Shown here: positions 17,428-26,398 of the stretch, in pieces
Layout of the letters: each line of letters begins with the position of its first letter
How positions within the stretch are numbered: the first letter of the stretch is position 1
NCBI RefSeq assembly: GCF_000805455.1
Contig: NZ_JSUS01000044.1
Location: 155,902-219,901, forward strand
Source: Acinetobacter sp. A47
GTDB lineage: Bacteria > Pseudomonadota > Gammaproteobacteria > Pseudomonadales > Moraxellaceae
DNA length: 64,000 nucleotides
Reading direction: 5' to 3'
The notes under the pieces: model-generated
Told to the model about the DNA's origin: nothing
What the model saw: the letters and a program-made list of their open reading frames with translations, nothing else
Database searches by the model: none
Made by a program: the position numbers and the translations under genes

Positions 17428-18669
17428 CTAACAATGGCTGGACGATGGGAAGAATTCTGCTCCGCCATTGTCGATCTTAAAATGAGTAAACGAAACACTG
17501 ATGGAAATGTCCAGACTTTCGACACAATGCCACCAGCCCAGCGGAATAAATAAAGCTTCCCCGGGTTCCAGAATGCATTCGATTTTACTGCTTTGCGCAA
17601 AATCTGGAAATGAGGCGGTCAAATCGGTCTGGTGAGGATCGGCCACCTGGCTAAACACGGCTACATCGTTATACAGATAGGGCACTTGCAGTGCCGGAAT
17701 CAAGGTCACTTTCTTGCGGCCGTAAATCTGAACCAGAATATTATTGGTCAGGTCATGGTGTAAGGGGGTAAATGTGCCTTTGGGGCCAAACCAGATAAAG
17801 CTGCGATCATCGCGCTGGCTATGGTCGGTATAGCCATGAAAATGATCCAGATCGTTAAACAGGACAGCCAGACTGGACTGGCTGGCTTTGGCATTGTTGG
17901 CGGTCATATAAAAATTATTGGAGTGTTGGGCCCGCTCAACAAGCTCGACAAATTCATTCATCTGCATTCTGGTCTTATGCTGAATGGAATTCCGTTCAAA
18001 CATCGGGTCCTGTTCACGGTTGCACTGTACTTCGATCTGCTGGCTGCCGACAGTATCTTTGAAGTATTGGGGAGACCATGTTTTCAATGCAGGCCAGTGA
18101 GACACTGAATCGGTAAAAATAACAGGCAGGTTCCGGCTGTAATAATGCCGGATAAACTGCCCGAATGAAGGACAGGGGATGCGTTGAACTTGCAGGTATG
18201 CCGGATTTAAACGGGCAAAACGGTCCAGGGTATTGAGCAGCCAGTTGCGTTTCCGGACCAGAAAATGCTGTTCCCGTGCAATTTGAAAATAAGGATGCTG
18301 GTGGAGCCGGGTCAACGCTTGTGCAATCGTGCTTTCAGTGCAGCCCTGCTGTTGTAGCGATTGATAAATATCGGTCAGATCCGAGCCATCCAATACGGCC
18401 TGCGCGAGCCATTTCTGCTGCTGGTGATTAAGAATGCGAACGGACTGAGTCTGCTCATCTGTCACTGTGGGGGCATACAGTTGCTCAGGTCGGGATGCCG
18501 CTGGCGTGTCAGCTAAATCATCAGGTTCAAGCTGGATCAGACCTTCACGCTGCAAAATATTGACTAAATCCAGAGGAGGGCAGCCACGTTTCAGGTTTTC
18601 TTCTAGCCAGTTCTGCCATTCAGTAGGTAATGCACTGAATTGTCTGGCTAATTTTTCATGTTTACCCAT
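17428..18669 (-). CDS. JmjC/cupin-like hydroxylase domain protein
   Basis: A 413-residue protein. The first 150 residues are helical and unrecognised. From about 165 to 400 it has a Cupin_8/JmjC domain: LPVIFTDSVSHWPALKTWSPQYF, iron ligands in TPLHHDLTNNILVQIYGRK (His-x-Asp), and the distal His in PLGWWHCVESL. Such proteins are 2-oxoglutarate/Fe(II) hydroxylases acting on proteins or small molecules. First gene of an apparent three-gene operon and divergent from the Pro-Thr-repeat lipoprotein gene. Confidence 0.8.
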   Translation of the reverse strand: MGKHEKLARQFSALPTEWQNWLEENLKRGCPPLDLVNILQREGLIQLEPDDLADTPAASRPEQLYAPTVTDEQTQSVRILNHQQQKWLAQAVLDGSDLTDIYQSLQQQGCTESTIAQALTRLHQHPYFQIAREQHFLVRKRNWLLNTLDRFARLNPAYLQVQRIPCPSFGQFIRHYYSRNLPVIFTDSVSHWPALKTWSPQYFKDTVGSQQIEVQCNREQDPMFERNSIQHKTRMQMNEFVELVERAQHSNNFYMTANNAKASQSSLAVLFNDLDHFHGYTDHSQRDDRSFIWFGPKGTFTPLHHDLTNNILVQIYGRKKVTLIPALQVPYLYNDVAVFSQVADPHQTDLTASFPDFAQSSKIECILEPGEALFIPLGWWHCVESLDISISVSFTHFKIDNGGAEFFPSSSHC

Positions 18670-18758
18670 AGCTTTTCCCTGTCCCTAGTCAAGATTTTTG
18701 ACCTTCCGTTATTTATTTAAGCACAAATATATTTGCACTCAAGCAAAAAAGTGTTAAA

Positions 18759-18790
18759 TTTTCACACGAATAAAATGTGAAAAAATCACA
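18759..18790. promoter_or_regulatory. Overlapping inverted repeats, CRP-like candidate operator
   Basis: TTTTCACA (18759-18766) and TGTGAAAA (18776-18783) form a perfect 8-bp inverted repeat. The second arm also forms TGTGA-AAAAA-TCACA (18776-18790), like a CRP/Vfr half-site pair but with 5 rather than 6 bp between. It lies between the divergent JmjC and lipoprotein genes and just upstream of the lipoprotein ribosome site. Confidence 0.4.
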
Positions 18791-18804
18791 CAGAGGGTAA
18801 AACA

Positions 18805-20337
18805 ATGAAAAATATATGGACACAACTGGCACTGAGCGTGACCTGTGCGGTACTGGTCGGATGTGGCTCGGATCATGATTCAGATTCAAAACCGACGCCC
18901 ACACCCACACCTACACCAACGCCCACACCGACACCTACTCCTACGCCGACACCCACTCCCACGCCAACACCGACGCCCACTCCGGTTGTGGCTGATCGCT
19001 TTGTGGGCTCTTGGTTAACCGGCTTTTGCCATGAAGGACAACGTTCAAACCTGATCGTACATAAGACTTCGGACAATAGCGTGCGTTTTACTACAGAGAC
19101 ACGTCAGTTTGAAAAGGACGACTGTACCGGGGCAGTGGTTAAGAATTACGCCGTTGCCTCTGATGATGCCTTGATTACTGAAATTGCTGCGACAGAAAGT
19201 AGTGGCAGCACCACTGCAAACCGGGTGAAATATAGTGACCGCTATCGAAATGGCGTCGCCTCAGCTTATGCCTTTAAAGGGGATGGCATGTGTGCTGTCA
19301 ATGAAAAAGCCAGTATTAAAGATATTCAGGCTTATATGGATGCGGTTGATCCATCTAAAGTCATTACCTGTTATACCCGCACCAATATCGAAGGGTATAG
19401 CCTGTTAAAACCGGCTGTTAAAACGGCCACTGCAAGTTACCGGCTCCTGGACAACCAGAGTTCTTTTGATGATTTCCTGGCGCAGGCCAATGAACAGGGA
19501 CGTCAGGGCTTTGCCCTGGCCAGTACTTCTCTGGATGTCAAAAAAGCCAATAGTGACTTCCCTGAAGCTAAAAACTTATATATCAGGAATAATGAGTCGG
19601 CTGACACATATAGTTATAAAATCGCTGATGTAAATACCAATGTCGTGGCCAATGTCTATCTGTACTGGCTGGCCGAAATCAAAAAACAAGGTGAAGCCGG
19701 ATTTGCCTACAAGTCCTCGCTAGGAGAGTCACCAAGCAATAACTATAAATATTTATTTGTAAAAAATGATAAAAAACCAGCGACTTATAGTTATGACAAC
19801 CGGTTCTTGACCGATACCAGCCGCGCTAATATTCTGGCAGTATTTAACCAGCTCGGGGCTCAGGGCTGTAAGTTAATTTATGCGGGCAGTACCTTTACCC
19901 ATAACGGTACAACCAATGGCACGTTTTATGTACCCACCTGTGTAAACAGCAGTACTCATAACGGTACTTATAGTTATCGCTATTTTGAAATGCCGAAAAC
20001 TGCTGCGGGTTTCTATGAGGACAATCCAGCCAAGCTAGACCTGTTACTTAAGCAGCAGGCCGCAGAAGGTTATCACCTGATTGATAAGGATAATGCCATT
20101 GCATTCTTTAATACCAAAGGTTATTTATTTGAGCGTGACAGTGCCAGCACCACCCAGATTGAATCCAAGGTATTTAAGGAAGATGCAATCTATAAACTGG
20201 ATTTACCGGGCGAGATTCAGAACCGTTTACAGGATCAGGGGAATCTGGGCTGGTTTATCAATGTGAAATTAGGTTCGGTATATAGTAACCAGCCCACCTA
20301 TTACGATTTAAGTTCAGGCGTGATTTTCCCAAATTAA
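18805..20337 (+). CDS. Lipoprotein with Pro-Thr repeat stalk and repeated GxxGW-like units
   Basis: A 510-residue protein with lipobox VGC (Cys20). A (Pro-Thr)n stalk spans residues 30-60, then a domain about 65-180 with four cysteines. The rest carries about five degenerate repeats with L-x2-QG/QA-x2-G(F/Y/W) cores: LAQANEQGRQGFAL, LAEIKKQGEAGFAY, FNQLGAQGCKLI, LKQQAAEGYHLI, LQDQGNLGWFI. These resemble DUF4177-type GAEGW motifs. Probably surface- or periplasm-exposed. GAGGG precedes the ATG. Function unknown. Confidence 0.75.
   Translation: MKNIWTQLALSVTCAVLVGCGSDHDSDSKPTPTPTPTPTPTPTPTPTPTPTPTPTPTPTPVVADRFVGSWLTGFCHEGQRSNLIVHKTSDNSVRFTTETRQFEKDDCTGAVVKNYAVASDDALITEIAATESSGSTTANRVKYSDRYRNGVASAYAFKGDGMCAVNEKASIKDIQAYMDAVDPSKVITCYTRTNIEGYSLLKPAVKTATASYRLLDNQSSFDDFLAQANEQGRQGFALASTSLDVKKANSDFPEAKNLYIRNNESADTYSYKIADVNTNVVANVYLYWLAEIKKQGEAGFAYKSSLGESPSNNYKYLFVKNDKKPATYSYDNRFLTDTSRANILAVFNQLGAQGCKLIYAGSTFTHNGTTNGTFYVPTCVNSSTHNGTYSYRYFEMPKTAAGFYEDNPAKLDLLLKQQAAEGYHLIDKDNAIAFFNTKGYLFERDSASTTQIESKVFKEDAIYKLDLPGEIQNRLQDQGNLGWFINVKLGSVYSNQPTYYDLSSGVIFPN
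18892..18984 (+). repeat. Tandem CC/ACN repeat encoding (Pro-Thr)15-Pro
   Basis: 31 codons alternate Pro and Thr, with mixed third positions (CCG, CCC, CCT, CCA; ACG, ACA, ACC, ACT). The six-base period could vary in copy number without a frameshift, but the mixed codons argue for protein-level selection rather than recent slippage. Confidence 0.9.
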
Positions 20338-20357
20338 GTCTTGTTGTTTTATTAAAG

Positions 20358-20391
20358 AAAGAGCCGATTCATATCTATGGATCGGCTCTTT
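20358..20391. terminator. Terminator between lipoprotein and acyltransferase genes
   Basis: AAAGAGCCGAT-N12-ATCGGCTCTTT hairpin between two convergent genes. Confidence 0.8.
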
Positions 20392-20396
20392 GTTGC

Positions 20397-21332
20397 TTAA
20401 TAGACTTTTTCGTAACCTTCGGCTCTGGTTTTAAAACGACGGTGGAACCACATCCATTGCGTCGGTGCAATGCGCAGTTGAGCCTCAATAATCTGATTGA
20501 CCCGAATCGCATCACCCACTTCATCTTCGCTTGGCATATTGTCCACAACCGGTTCAATCAGCACTTTGTATTGTGGATTACGTACATCACCGTAGCGATA
20601 AAAATATAGTGGAATTGCAACCGCTTTTGAAATTTTCAGCAAGCGGCGATGTGCTGTTACGGTCGCAGCGGGCACGCCAAAAAACGGGGCCATGACGCCT
20701 TGTTTCAGGCCGAAATCCTGATCCGGACTATACCAGATGGCGCCACCGTCTTTAAGGCGACGGATCAAGCTGCGCATGTCATCATGATCGATCTGGTGCT
20801 GATAGATGGTGGCCCGACCGCGATAAATCAGCATATCCAGCAATGGATTGTTTTGCGGGCGATAGACAACATCCGGCTCGAAGTATTGGGCACTGATATA
20901 TCCGCCAGCATCGAGCAGGGTACTGTGCGTACCGAGGATTAAAATCCCTTTGCCCTGAGCCTGGGCTGCCTGAATATGTTCCAGTCCTTCAATGCTATGA
21001 CGACCTTTAAACCATTGCGGGCAGTACCAGGCATTCAGGGTTTCAAAAACCCCCAGCATCATATCGACAAAAACTTGCTTGGCCTGAGCTTCGACTTCCG
21101 CAGGTGACCATTCTGGAAAACACAGCTCCAGATTACGCAGGGTAGTCTTGCGGCGAGACTTGAGTAAATGCCAGCATACAGCCGCCAGACCATGTGCCAG
21201 ACGCCATTGAATGGCCCACGGGAGAATGGCCAGCAACATAAGAAAAGAAATGGCGATCCAGATTTTCCAGTATTTGGGTAATAAAAATTCCCATTGAAAT
21301 TCGCCAGGTAGATAAGACTGTTTTTGGCTCAT
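20397..21332 (-). CDS. Lipid A biosynthesis acyltransferase (LpxL/LpxM type)
   Basis: A 311-residue HtrB/MsbB family enzyme that adds a secondary acyl chain to lipid A or its precursor at the inner membrane. One N-terminal membrane segment (IWIAISFLMLLAILPWAIQW, about 26-45), the catalytic HX4D motif in LGTHSTLLDAGG, and GAIWYSPDQDFGLKQGVMAPFFGVPA. Whether it is the LpxL or LpxM paralogue cannot be decided. The ATG at 21332 fits the family N-terminus better than an upstream extension to 21419. Confidence 0.9.
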   Translation of the reverse strand: MSQKQSYLPGEFQWEFLLPKYWKIWIAISFLMLLAILPWAIQWRLAHGLAAVCWHLLKSRRKTTLRNLELCFPEWSPAEVEAQAKQVFVDMMLGVFETLNAWYCPQWFKGRHSIEGLEHIQAAQAQGKGILILGTHSTLLDAGGYISAQYFEPDVVYRPQNNPLLDMLIYRGRATIYQHQIDHDDMRSLIRRLKDGGAIWYSPDQDFGLKQGVMAPFFGVPAATVTAHRRLLKISKAVAIPLYFYRYGDVRNPQYKVLIEPVVDNMPSEDEVGDAIRVNQIIEAQLRIAPTQWMWFHRRFKTRAEGYEKVY

Positions 21333-21459
21333 AAACGTAGTAAGTTGAATAACGTTGAATTTTGGAGCAGTGTAACATGAACAGCCTGAGACAACTTTAA
21401 ATCCGGAACAAAAGCTCAAGACTCAGGTAAATCAATAAAGACAGTTTCAGGTGAGGGCA

Positions 21460-21986
21460 ATGAAAGAGATCAAGATCATCAAAGCCGATATTACCCGGCT
21501 GGCTATGGATGCCATTGTTAATGCTGCCAATACCTCACTGCTGGGAGGCGGAGGGGTTGATGGTGCCATTCATCGAAAAGGGGGAGCAGCCATTTTGGCA
21601 GATTGCCAAAAAATCCGTGCCCAGCAGGGCGGCTGTGCGGTAGGCGAAGCCGTGGTGACCACAGCCGGGCAGTTGCCGGCACACTATGTCATCCATACTG
21701 TTGGCCCGGTCTGGGTAGATGGACAGCACGATGACCTTTATTATTGGAACATGCCTACCGCAACAGTTTTAAACTGGCTGAAGACCTGAAACTCGGATCT
21801 ATTGCATTTCCCAACATTTCCACAGGTATTTATCGCTTTCCCAAACCACTGGCGGCTGAAATCGCCATGAGCACCATCTCTGAACAGTTAAAGCAAAGCC
21901 AGTCGGTACGAGAAGTGGTCTTTGTCTGTTTTGATGATGAAAATTTTAATATTTATCAGTCATTAAAAGAGAGTTTCAAGGTTTAA
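21460..21986 (+). pseudogene. Macro-domain (O-acetyl-ADP-ribose deacetylase type) gene, frameshifted
   Basis: The first frame (21460-21789) encodes [38 protein letters not shown] and [28 protein letters not shown], a clear macro domain that binds ADP-ribose. Continuation is in another frame to 21986 ([38 protein letters not shown]). Restoring one T in the CTTTATTATTGG stretch near 21738 joins them into about 176 residues. All key motifs survive, so this is a very recent mutation or a sequencing error. Confidence 0.85.
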
Positions 21987-21995
21987 TCCTGAATA

Positions 21996-22024
21996 GAGCA
22001 TCTAGCCTGACCAGATAGATGCTC
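21996..22024. terminator. Hairpin downstream of the macro gene
   Basis: GAGCATCT-N13-AGATGCTC between convergent genes. No long T-run follows, so termination is uncertain. Confidence 0.45.
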
Positions 22025-22033
22025 AGATCAGAT

Positions 22034-23947
22034 TTAATTGCCTTTGCTGAGATTCTCTAGCTCATCCCAGCGCTCTAGCTTTTCAAGCAATAATTCGTCA
22101 ATTTCTGCCAGACGCTGGCTTGCCGCTGTAGCAGCAGGGGCATCTGTCACAAACCACGAGCCGTCTGCCAGTTTTTCTGAAAGCTCGGCCTGCTCTGTTT
22201 CCAGTTGCTCGATCTCGGCAGGTAACTGTTCCAGTTCACGTTGATCTTTATAGCTAAGCTTGGCTTTTTTTGCAGCCGGCACTGTTGCTGCTGCGGCAGC
22301 CGCTTCAGCCTTGGCCTGCGCCTTTTTGACATCGCTCTTCTGGTCAACGACTTTCTGGTCAGGACGCTGTTCCAGATAGTCCTGATAGCCACCGATATAT
22401 TCATCGATGTTGCCTTTGCCATCAAACACCCATGTTGAGGTGACCACGTTATCCATAAAGGCACGGTCATGCGAGATCAATAACAAGGTGCCTTTATATT
22501 CGGACAGCATTTCTTCCAGCAACTCAAGCGTCACCATATCCAGGTCATTGGTTGGCTCATCCATCACGATCAGGTTTGATGGCTTAAGTAACAATTTTGC
22601 GAGGAGAATACGGTTGCGTTCACCACCAGATAGGGCTTTTACCGGAGTACGGGCACGTTCCGGAGAGAACAGGAAGTCTTGCAAATAGCTATAGATATGA
22701 CGACGGTTTCCATTGACATCGACAAAGTCCGAACCTTCGGAAACGTTTGCCATTACAGTTTTTTCAAGATCGAGTGCATTGCGTAACTGGTCAAAATAGG
22801 CGATCTCGAGTTGCGTCCCGGTCTTGACGGTACCGCCATGCTCGATTTCACCCAGAATTGCCTTGATCAGGGTGGTTTTACCAACCCCATTGTCACCCAC
22901 CAGACCAATCCGGTCACCGCGCAACACAATGGCGGAGAAATCCTTGATCAATGGCTTGTGATCATAACTGACGCTGAGGTGCTCGATTTCAAAGACCAGT
23001 TTGCCCGAGCGATTGGCTTCCTGAGTGGCCATGCTGACCTTGCCTTGCTGGTAACGGCGTGCCTTGGATTCTTCACGTAACGCTTTTAAGGCACGGACAC
23101 GGCCTTCATTACGGGTACGGCGGGCCTTAATCCCCTGACGTATCCAGGCTTCTTCCTCGGCCAGCTTTTTATCAAATAAGGCATTCTGTTTTTCTTCTGC
23201 TTCCATCTGCTGTGCTTTGAGGTCGAGGTAGCGCGAGTAGTTGCCTTCGTAGCTACGCAATGTTCCCCGATCCAGTTCGACAATACGCGTGGCAATGCTG
23301 TCAACAAATGAACGGTCATGCGAGATAAACAGCAGAGTCAGGTTGTTCTGGTCCAGCAAGAATTTTTCAAGCCATTCAATACTTTCCACATCCAGATGGT
23401 TGGTTGGCTCGTCCAGTAACAGCACGTCTGGCTGGGTCAGCAGGGCACGAGCCAATAATACACGGCGCTTACGTCCACCCGATAAATCTGCCAGGTCTGC
23501 ATTCGGATCAAGTCCCATTTTACCTAAAATGGTATTGACCTTGTTTTCCAGTGCCCAGCCATCGAGCTGGTCCAGTTTGTGCTGCAGCATGCCCATACGG
23601 TCACAGGCTTCCATATCGCCTAACACGCAGGCATCGCTGGCCTCGTGATATTCCTTTAATACACTGGCTGCTGCACCTGCACCCTCAGCCACGATATCCG
23701 CAACTTTACCCGAGTCCATCGGGACATCCTGGGCTAACATGGATACTGTTAAACCATTTTGAATGGAAACTTCACCGTTATCGGGTAACAGGCTTCCCTC
23801 AATCAGTTTTAATAAAGTAGACTTACCTTCGCCATTACGACCAATTAAACAGACTCGTTCGCCACGTTCCAGGTTAAAGTTCGCGCCGTCGAGTAAGGCA
23901 GGTCCGCCAAATGCGAGATGGACATCCCTTAAAGTAATATAGGCCAT
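22034..23947 (-). CDS. uup: ABC-F ATPase Uup
   Basis: A 637-residue ABC-F protein with two ATP-binding cassettes: GRNGEGKST ... LSGGRKRRVLLARALL ... LLLDEPTNHLD, and GDNGVGKTT ... LSGGERNRILLAKLLL ... VMDEPTNDLD. A linker with charged helices lies between them. The C-terminal extension (about 545-637) is Lys/Ala then coiled coil, typical of Uup. No membrane part. Uup relatives act on ribosomes and on DNA branch structures, and loss raises precise transposon excision in E. coli. ATG at 23947. Confidence 0.92.
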   Translation of the reverse strand: MAYITLRDVHLAFGGPALLDGANFNLERGERVCLIGRNGEGKSTLLKLIEGSLLPDNGEVSIQNGLTVSMLAQDVPMDSGKVADIVAEGAGAAASVLKEYHEASDACVLGDMEACDRMGMLQHKLDQLDGWALENKVNTILGKMGLDPNADLADLSGGRKRRVLLARALLTQPDVLLLDEPTNHLDVESIEWLEKFLLDQNNLTLLFISHDRSFVDSIATRIVELDRGTLRSYEGNYSRYLDLKAQQMEAEEKQNALFDKKLAEEEAWIRQGIKARRTRNEGRVRALKALREESKARRYQQGKVSMATQEANRSGKLVFEIEHLSVSYDHKPLIKDFSAIVLRGDRIGLVGDNGVGKTTLIKAILGEIEHGGTVKTGTQLEIAYFDQLRNALDLEKTVMANVSEGSDFVDVNGNRRHIYSYLQDFLFSPERARTPVKALSGGERNRILLAKLLLKPSNLIVMDEPTNDLDMVTLELLEEMLSEYKGTLLLISHDRAFMDNVVTSTWVFDGKGNIDEYIGGYQDYLEQRPDQKVVDQKSDVKKAQAKAEAAAAAATVPAAKKAKLSYKDQRELEQLPAEIEQLETEQAELSEKLADGSWFVTDAPAATAASQRLAEIDELLLEKLERWDELENLSKGN

Positions 23948-23979
23948 AATGTTTCCTAAAAGTTCAGATGAGGTCTGAA

Positions 23980-24225
23980 ATGACTAAACCACAAAATTTT
24001 GATGATCACGCGTCATTTTCCGCACCCATTGAAGATTTGCAAGTGCGAATTGCATTTTTGGATGATTTAGTTGAACAATTGAATCAGCAACTGGCCATCC
24101 AGACCCAGGAAATTGCCGATCTAAAAAAACAGATGCAACTGTTATATCGCCGGGTTGAAGCTTCAGATTTGTCAGACGGCATTGCACCCTTTGATCCGCT
24201 GAGTAACAAACCGCCGCATTATTAA
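23980..24225 (+). CDS. slyX: SlyX family protein
   Basis: An 81-residue coiled-coil protein with the SlyX pattern IEDLQVRIAFLDDLVEQLNQQLAIQTQEIADLKKQMQLLYRRVE and a PPHY C-terminus, which is diagnostic. Function unknown in the family. The ATG at 23980, with AGG ahead, is preferred to the ATG at 23968. Divergent from uup by about 32 bp, so their promoters overlap. Confidence 0.88.
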   Translation: MTKPQNFDDHASFSAPIEDLQVRIAFLDDLVEQLNQQLAIQTQEIADLKKQMQLLYRRVEASDLSDGIAPFDPLSNKPPHY

Positions 24226-24282
24226 TAGCTCTTGCAGCAAGGCTGGGGGCATGACTGCAAGATTTAATGTAGATGTTGGCGT

Positions 24283-25293
24283 TTAAAAACGATGCAGCAC
24301 AATTTTCCCTTTGGTTGTCCCGCTTTCGATTTGTTGGTGTACACGTTTTAGGTTTTCTGCATTGATTGGCGACAGTACCTGCGTCACGGTGGTTTTAATC
24401 TTTCCCTGATCAACCAAGTGCGCAACTTGATTCAAAAGTTGGCTCTGTTGGCTCATATCGTCAGTCTGGTACATCGAGCGGGTGAACATAAACTCCCAGT
24501 GAACCGAAACAGACTTTGATTTAAAAGGCTTAATGTCGAGTTTCTCGGGATCATCAATTAAACCGAAATGGCCTTGTGCTGCGATCAGTTCGGCAATATC
24601 AGCAAGATGCTGACCGGTTTGCGTGGTTGAAAATACATATAGCGGGGCACTCAAGCCGAGCTGCTGCATTTGTGGGGCTAATGCTTGTCGGTGATCCAGG
24701 ACGTAATCAGCGCCCAACTGTTTTACCCATTCAGCAGTCTCTGGTCGAGATGCAGTACTGATGATGGTCAGGTTGGTTAACTGTTTAAGCAACTGAATGG
24801 TGATTGAACCGACCCCACCGGCACCGCCAATGATGAGGATGGAGGTATTTTCAGCCGCAGTCCGAGGCACTTGTAACCGGTCAAACAGCATTTCCCATGC
24901 GGTAATGGCAGTTAAAGGCAGCGCTGCTGCTTGGCTTGCATTGAGTGACTTCGGTTTATGCCCGACAATACGCTCGTCAACCAATTGTAATTCACTATTA
25001 CTGCCCGGCCGGTCGAGAGCACCTGCATACCAGACTTGGTCACCGGTTTTGAACTGGGTGACTTGTTCGCCTATTGCCTCAACGACGCCGACCGCATCCC
25101 ACCCCAGAATTTTCCACTGCTGATCTTCTGCGTTTTTATTGTTCCTGATTTTGGTATCGACCGGATTAACCGAAACAGCTTGCACACGAACCAGTAAATC
25201 ATGTCCATGTGCAACAGGTGAGTCGATCTCAATGTCGACAAGTGCATCGTCTAGATGAATTGCACCTGCCTTTTGGTATGCCACAGCTTTCAT
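24283..25293 (-). CDS. Zinc-type alcohol dehydrogenase-like NADPH:quinone oxidoreductase
   Basis: A 336-residue MDR-superfamily enzyme. GroES-like N-terminal half (VSVNPVDTKIRNNK, GWDAVGVVEAIG) and Rossmann half (ILIIGGAGGVGSITIQLLKQL). Catalytic zinc cysteines are absent, as in the quinone oxidoreductase branch. The ATG at 25293 has GGAAGC ahead. Divergent from an HxlR regulator, a common pairing in which the regulator senses quinones or aldehydes and controls the enzyme. Confidence 0.85.
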   Translation of the reverse strand: MKAVAYQKAGAIHLDDALVDIEIDSPVAHGHDLLVRVQAVSVNPVDTKIRNNKNAEDQQWKILGWDAVGVVEAIGEQVTQFKTGDQVWYAGALDRPGSNSELQLVDERIVGHKPKSLNASQAAALPLTAITAWEMLFDRLQVPRTAAENTSILIIGGAGGVGSITIQLLKQLTNLTIISTASRPETAEWVKQLGADYVLDHRQALAPQMQQLGLSAPLYVFSTTQTGQHLADIAELIAAQGHFGLIDDPEKLDIKPFKSKSVSVHWEFMFTRSMYQTDDMSQQSQLLNQVAHLVDQGKIKTTVTQVLSPINAENLKRVHQQIESGTTKGKIVLHRF

Positions 25294-25392
25294 GGTTTTG
25301 CTTCCACTTGATTGGAATCCCAGCATAACTTAAGCTTGATTTTGGTGACTACAGACAAATAACGCTCATAGTGTCAAAAAGGATACTGTAAA

Positions 25393-25755
25393 ATGGCAAA
25401 AATGCGACATTCGAGTTTTGATTGTTCTCCGGGCTGTGCCGTCGAAGCCGCCATCAGTCTGATTGATGGTAAATGGAAGTGTGTCATTCTCTGGCATTTA
25501 TTCAATGAGGGTACCTTGCGCTTTAATGAAATCCGCAAGCGTGTCCCGAGTATTACACAGAGAATGTTAACCAATCAGCTACGCGAATTAGAACAAGATG
25601 GCATTCTACATCGCGAGGTCTATCCTCAGGTGCCTCCAAAAGTTGAATATTGTTTAACGGATTTAGGCCGTAGTCTGGAACAGATTATTGTTGCATTGAA
25701 AAATTGGGGCGATGCACATCTTGACCAATTCGGAAAATTAACCCTGACCGAATAA
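25393..25755 (+). CDS. HxlR-family transcriptional regulator
   Basis: A 120-residue winged-HTH protein with the HxlR signature: an N-terminal cysteine at CSPGCAVEAAISLIDGKWKCVILWHLFNEGTLRFNEIRKRVPSITQRMLTNQLRELEQDGILHREVYPQVPPKVEYCLTDLG. The cysteines at its N-terminus could serve as redox or electrophile sensors. Likely regulates the divergent oxidoreductase. The roughly 100-bp shared region presumably holds the operator. Confidence 0.92.
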   Translation: MAKMRHSSFDCSPGCAVEAAISLIDGKWKCVILWHLFNEGTLRFNEIRKRVPSITQRMLTNQLRELEQDGILHREVYPQVPPKVEYCLTDLGRSLEQIIVALKNWGDAHLDQFGKLTLTE

Positions 25756-25915
25756 AGTCGTCGTGTTAAATGCATTGTACGTTTTAGGCTGCTGACCTCC
25801 TAAAAAAGGGAGACTTAAAAGGCTTGAGTTGAATACAAGATTATTTTTTACGTTGTAACTTGCCTTTTGGATTCAAGTTATGTAACGCTAATAAAAGGAC
25901 GTTTTGGGCAACTTT

Positions 25916-26365
25916 ATGAGTAATATTGGAATTTGGATCACAGTTGCGATTGTACTGTTCGTACTGGGCTCGATTTTTGGCTTACGTGTCAGTCCGCGAG
26001 AAAAGGCATTGGGCATGATGCGTGACCAGGCACGAAAAATGGGACTACATCCACGCTTGATCGCGGCACCCGAATGGACAAAAATTCCAATGGCATCGGA
26101 AAAGCGTGCCAGTATGGTGGCTTATTACAGTGTCCTGATTCCAGATGCCCGTTTGCCGCTAATGCGTGCAAGGGTGGTCGATGGCAAGCTTCAGGTAGTG
26201 CAGGGTGATCAGAAATTTAATGATTTAACCATTGCATTAAAAGGAGTTTATGCTATTGATATGCAGGCAAACTGTGTTGGCCTGTATTGGGATGAAGAAA
26301 CTGACTTAAAAGCCACACAGCTTGAACAGATAAAAACTTACCTACATGAATTGGCTCAACGCTAA
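25916..26365 (+). CDS. Single-pass membrane protein of unknown function
   Basis: A 149-residue protein with one N-terminal membrane helix (NIGIWITVAIVLFVLGSIFGL) and a cytoplasmic domain of about 120 residues (VSPREKALGMMRDQARKMGLHPRLI ... YYSVLIPDARLPLMRARV). No family recognised. The start is ambiguous: a TTG at 25904 has AAGGA at good spacing, while the ATG at 25916 has none. Ends 33 bp before topA and may share its transcript. Confidence 0.7.
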   Translation: MSNIGIWITVAIVLFVLGSIFGLRVSPREKALGMMRDQARKMGLHPRLIAAPEWTKIPMASEKRASMVAYYSVLIPDARLPLMRARVVDGKLQVVQGDQKFNDLTIALKGVYAIDMQANCVGLYWDEETDLKATQLEQIKTYLHELAQR

Positions 26366-26398
26366 TTTATTGATTGAACAAAGGAAAAACGATTTATT

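Noticed and set aside
18892..18984. CRISPR or non-coding tandem repeat
   Set aside because: It has a strict six-base period in frame with a lipoprotein, encoding alternating Pro and Thr, with no spacers.
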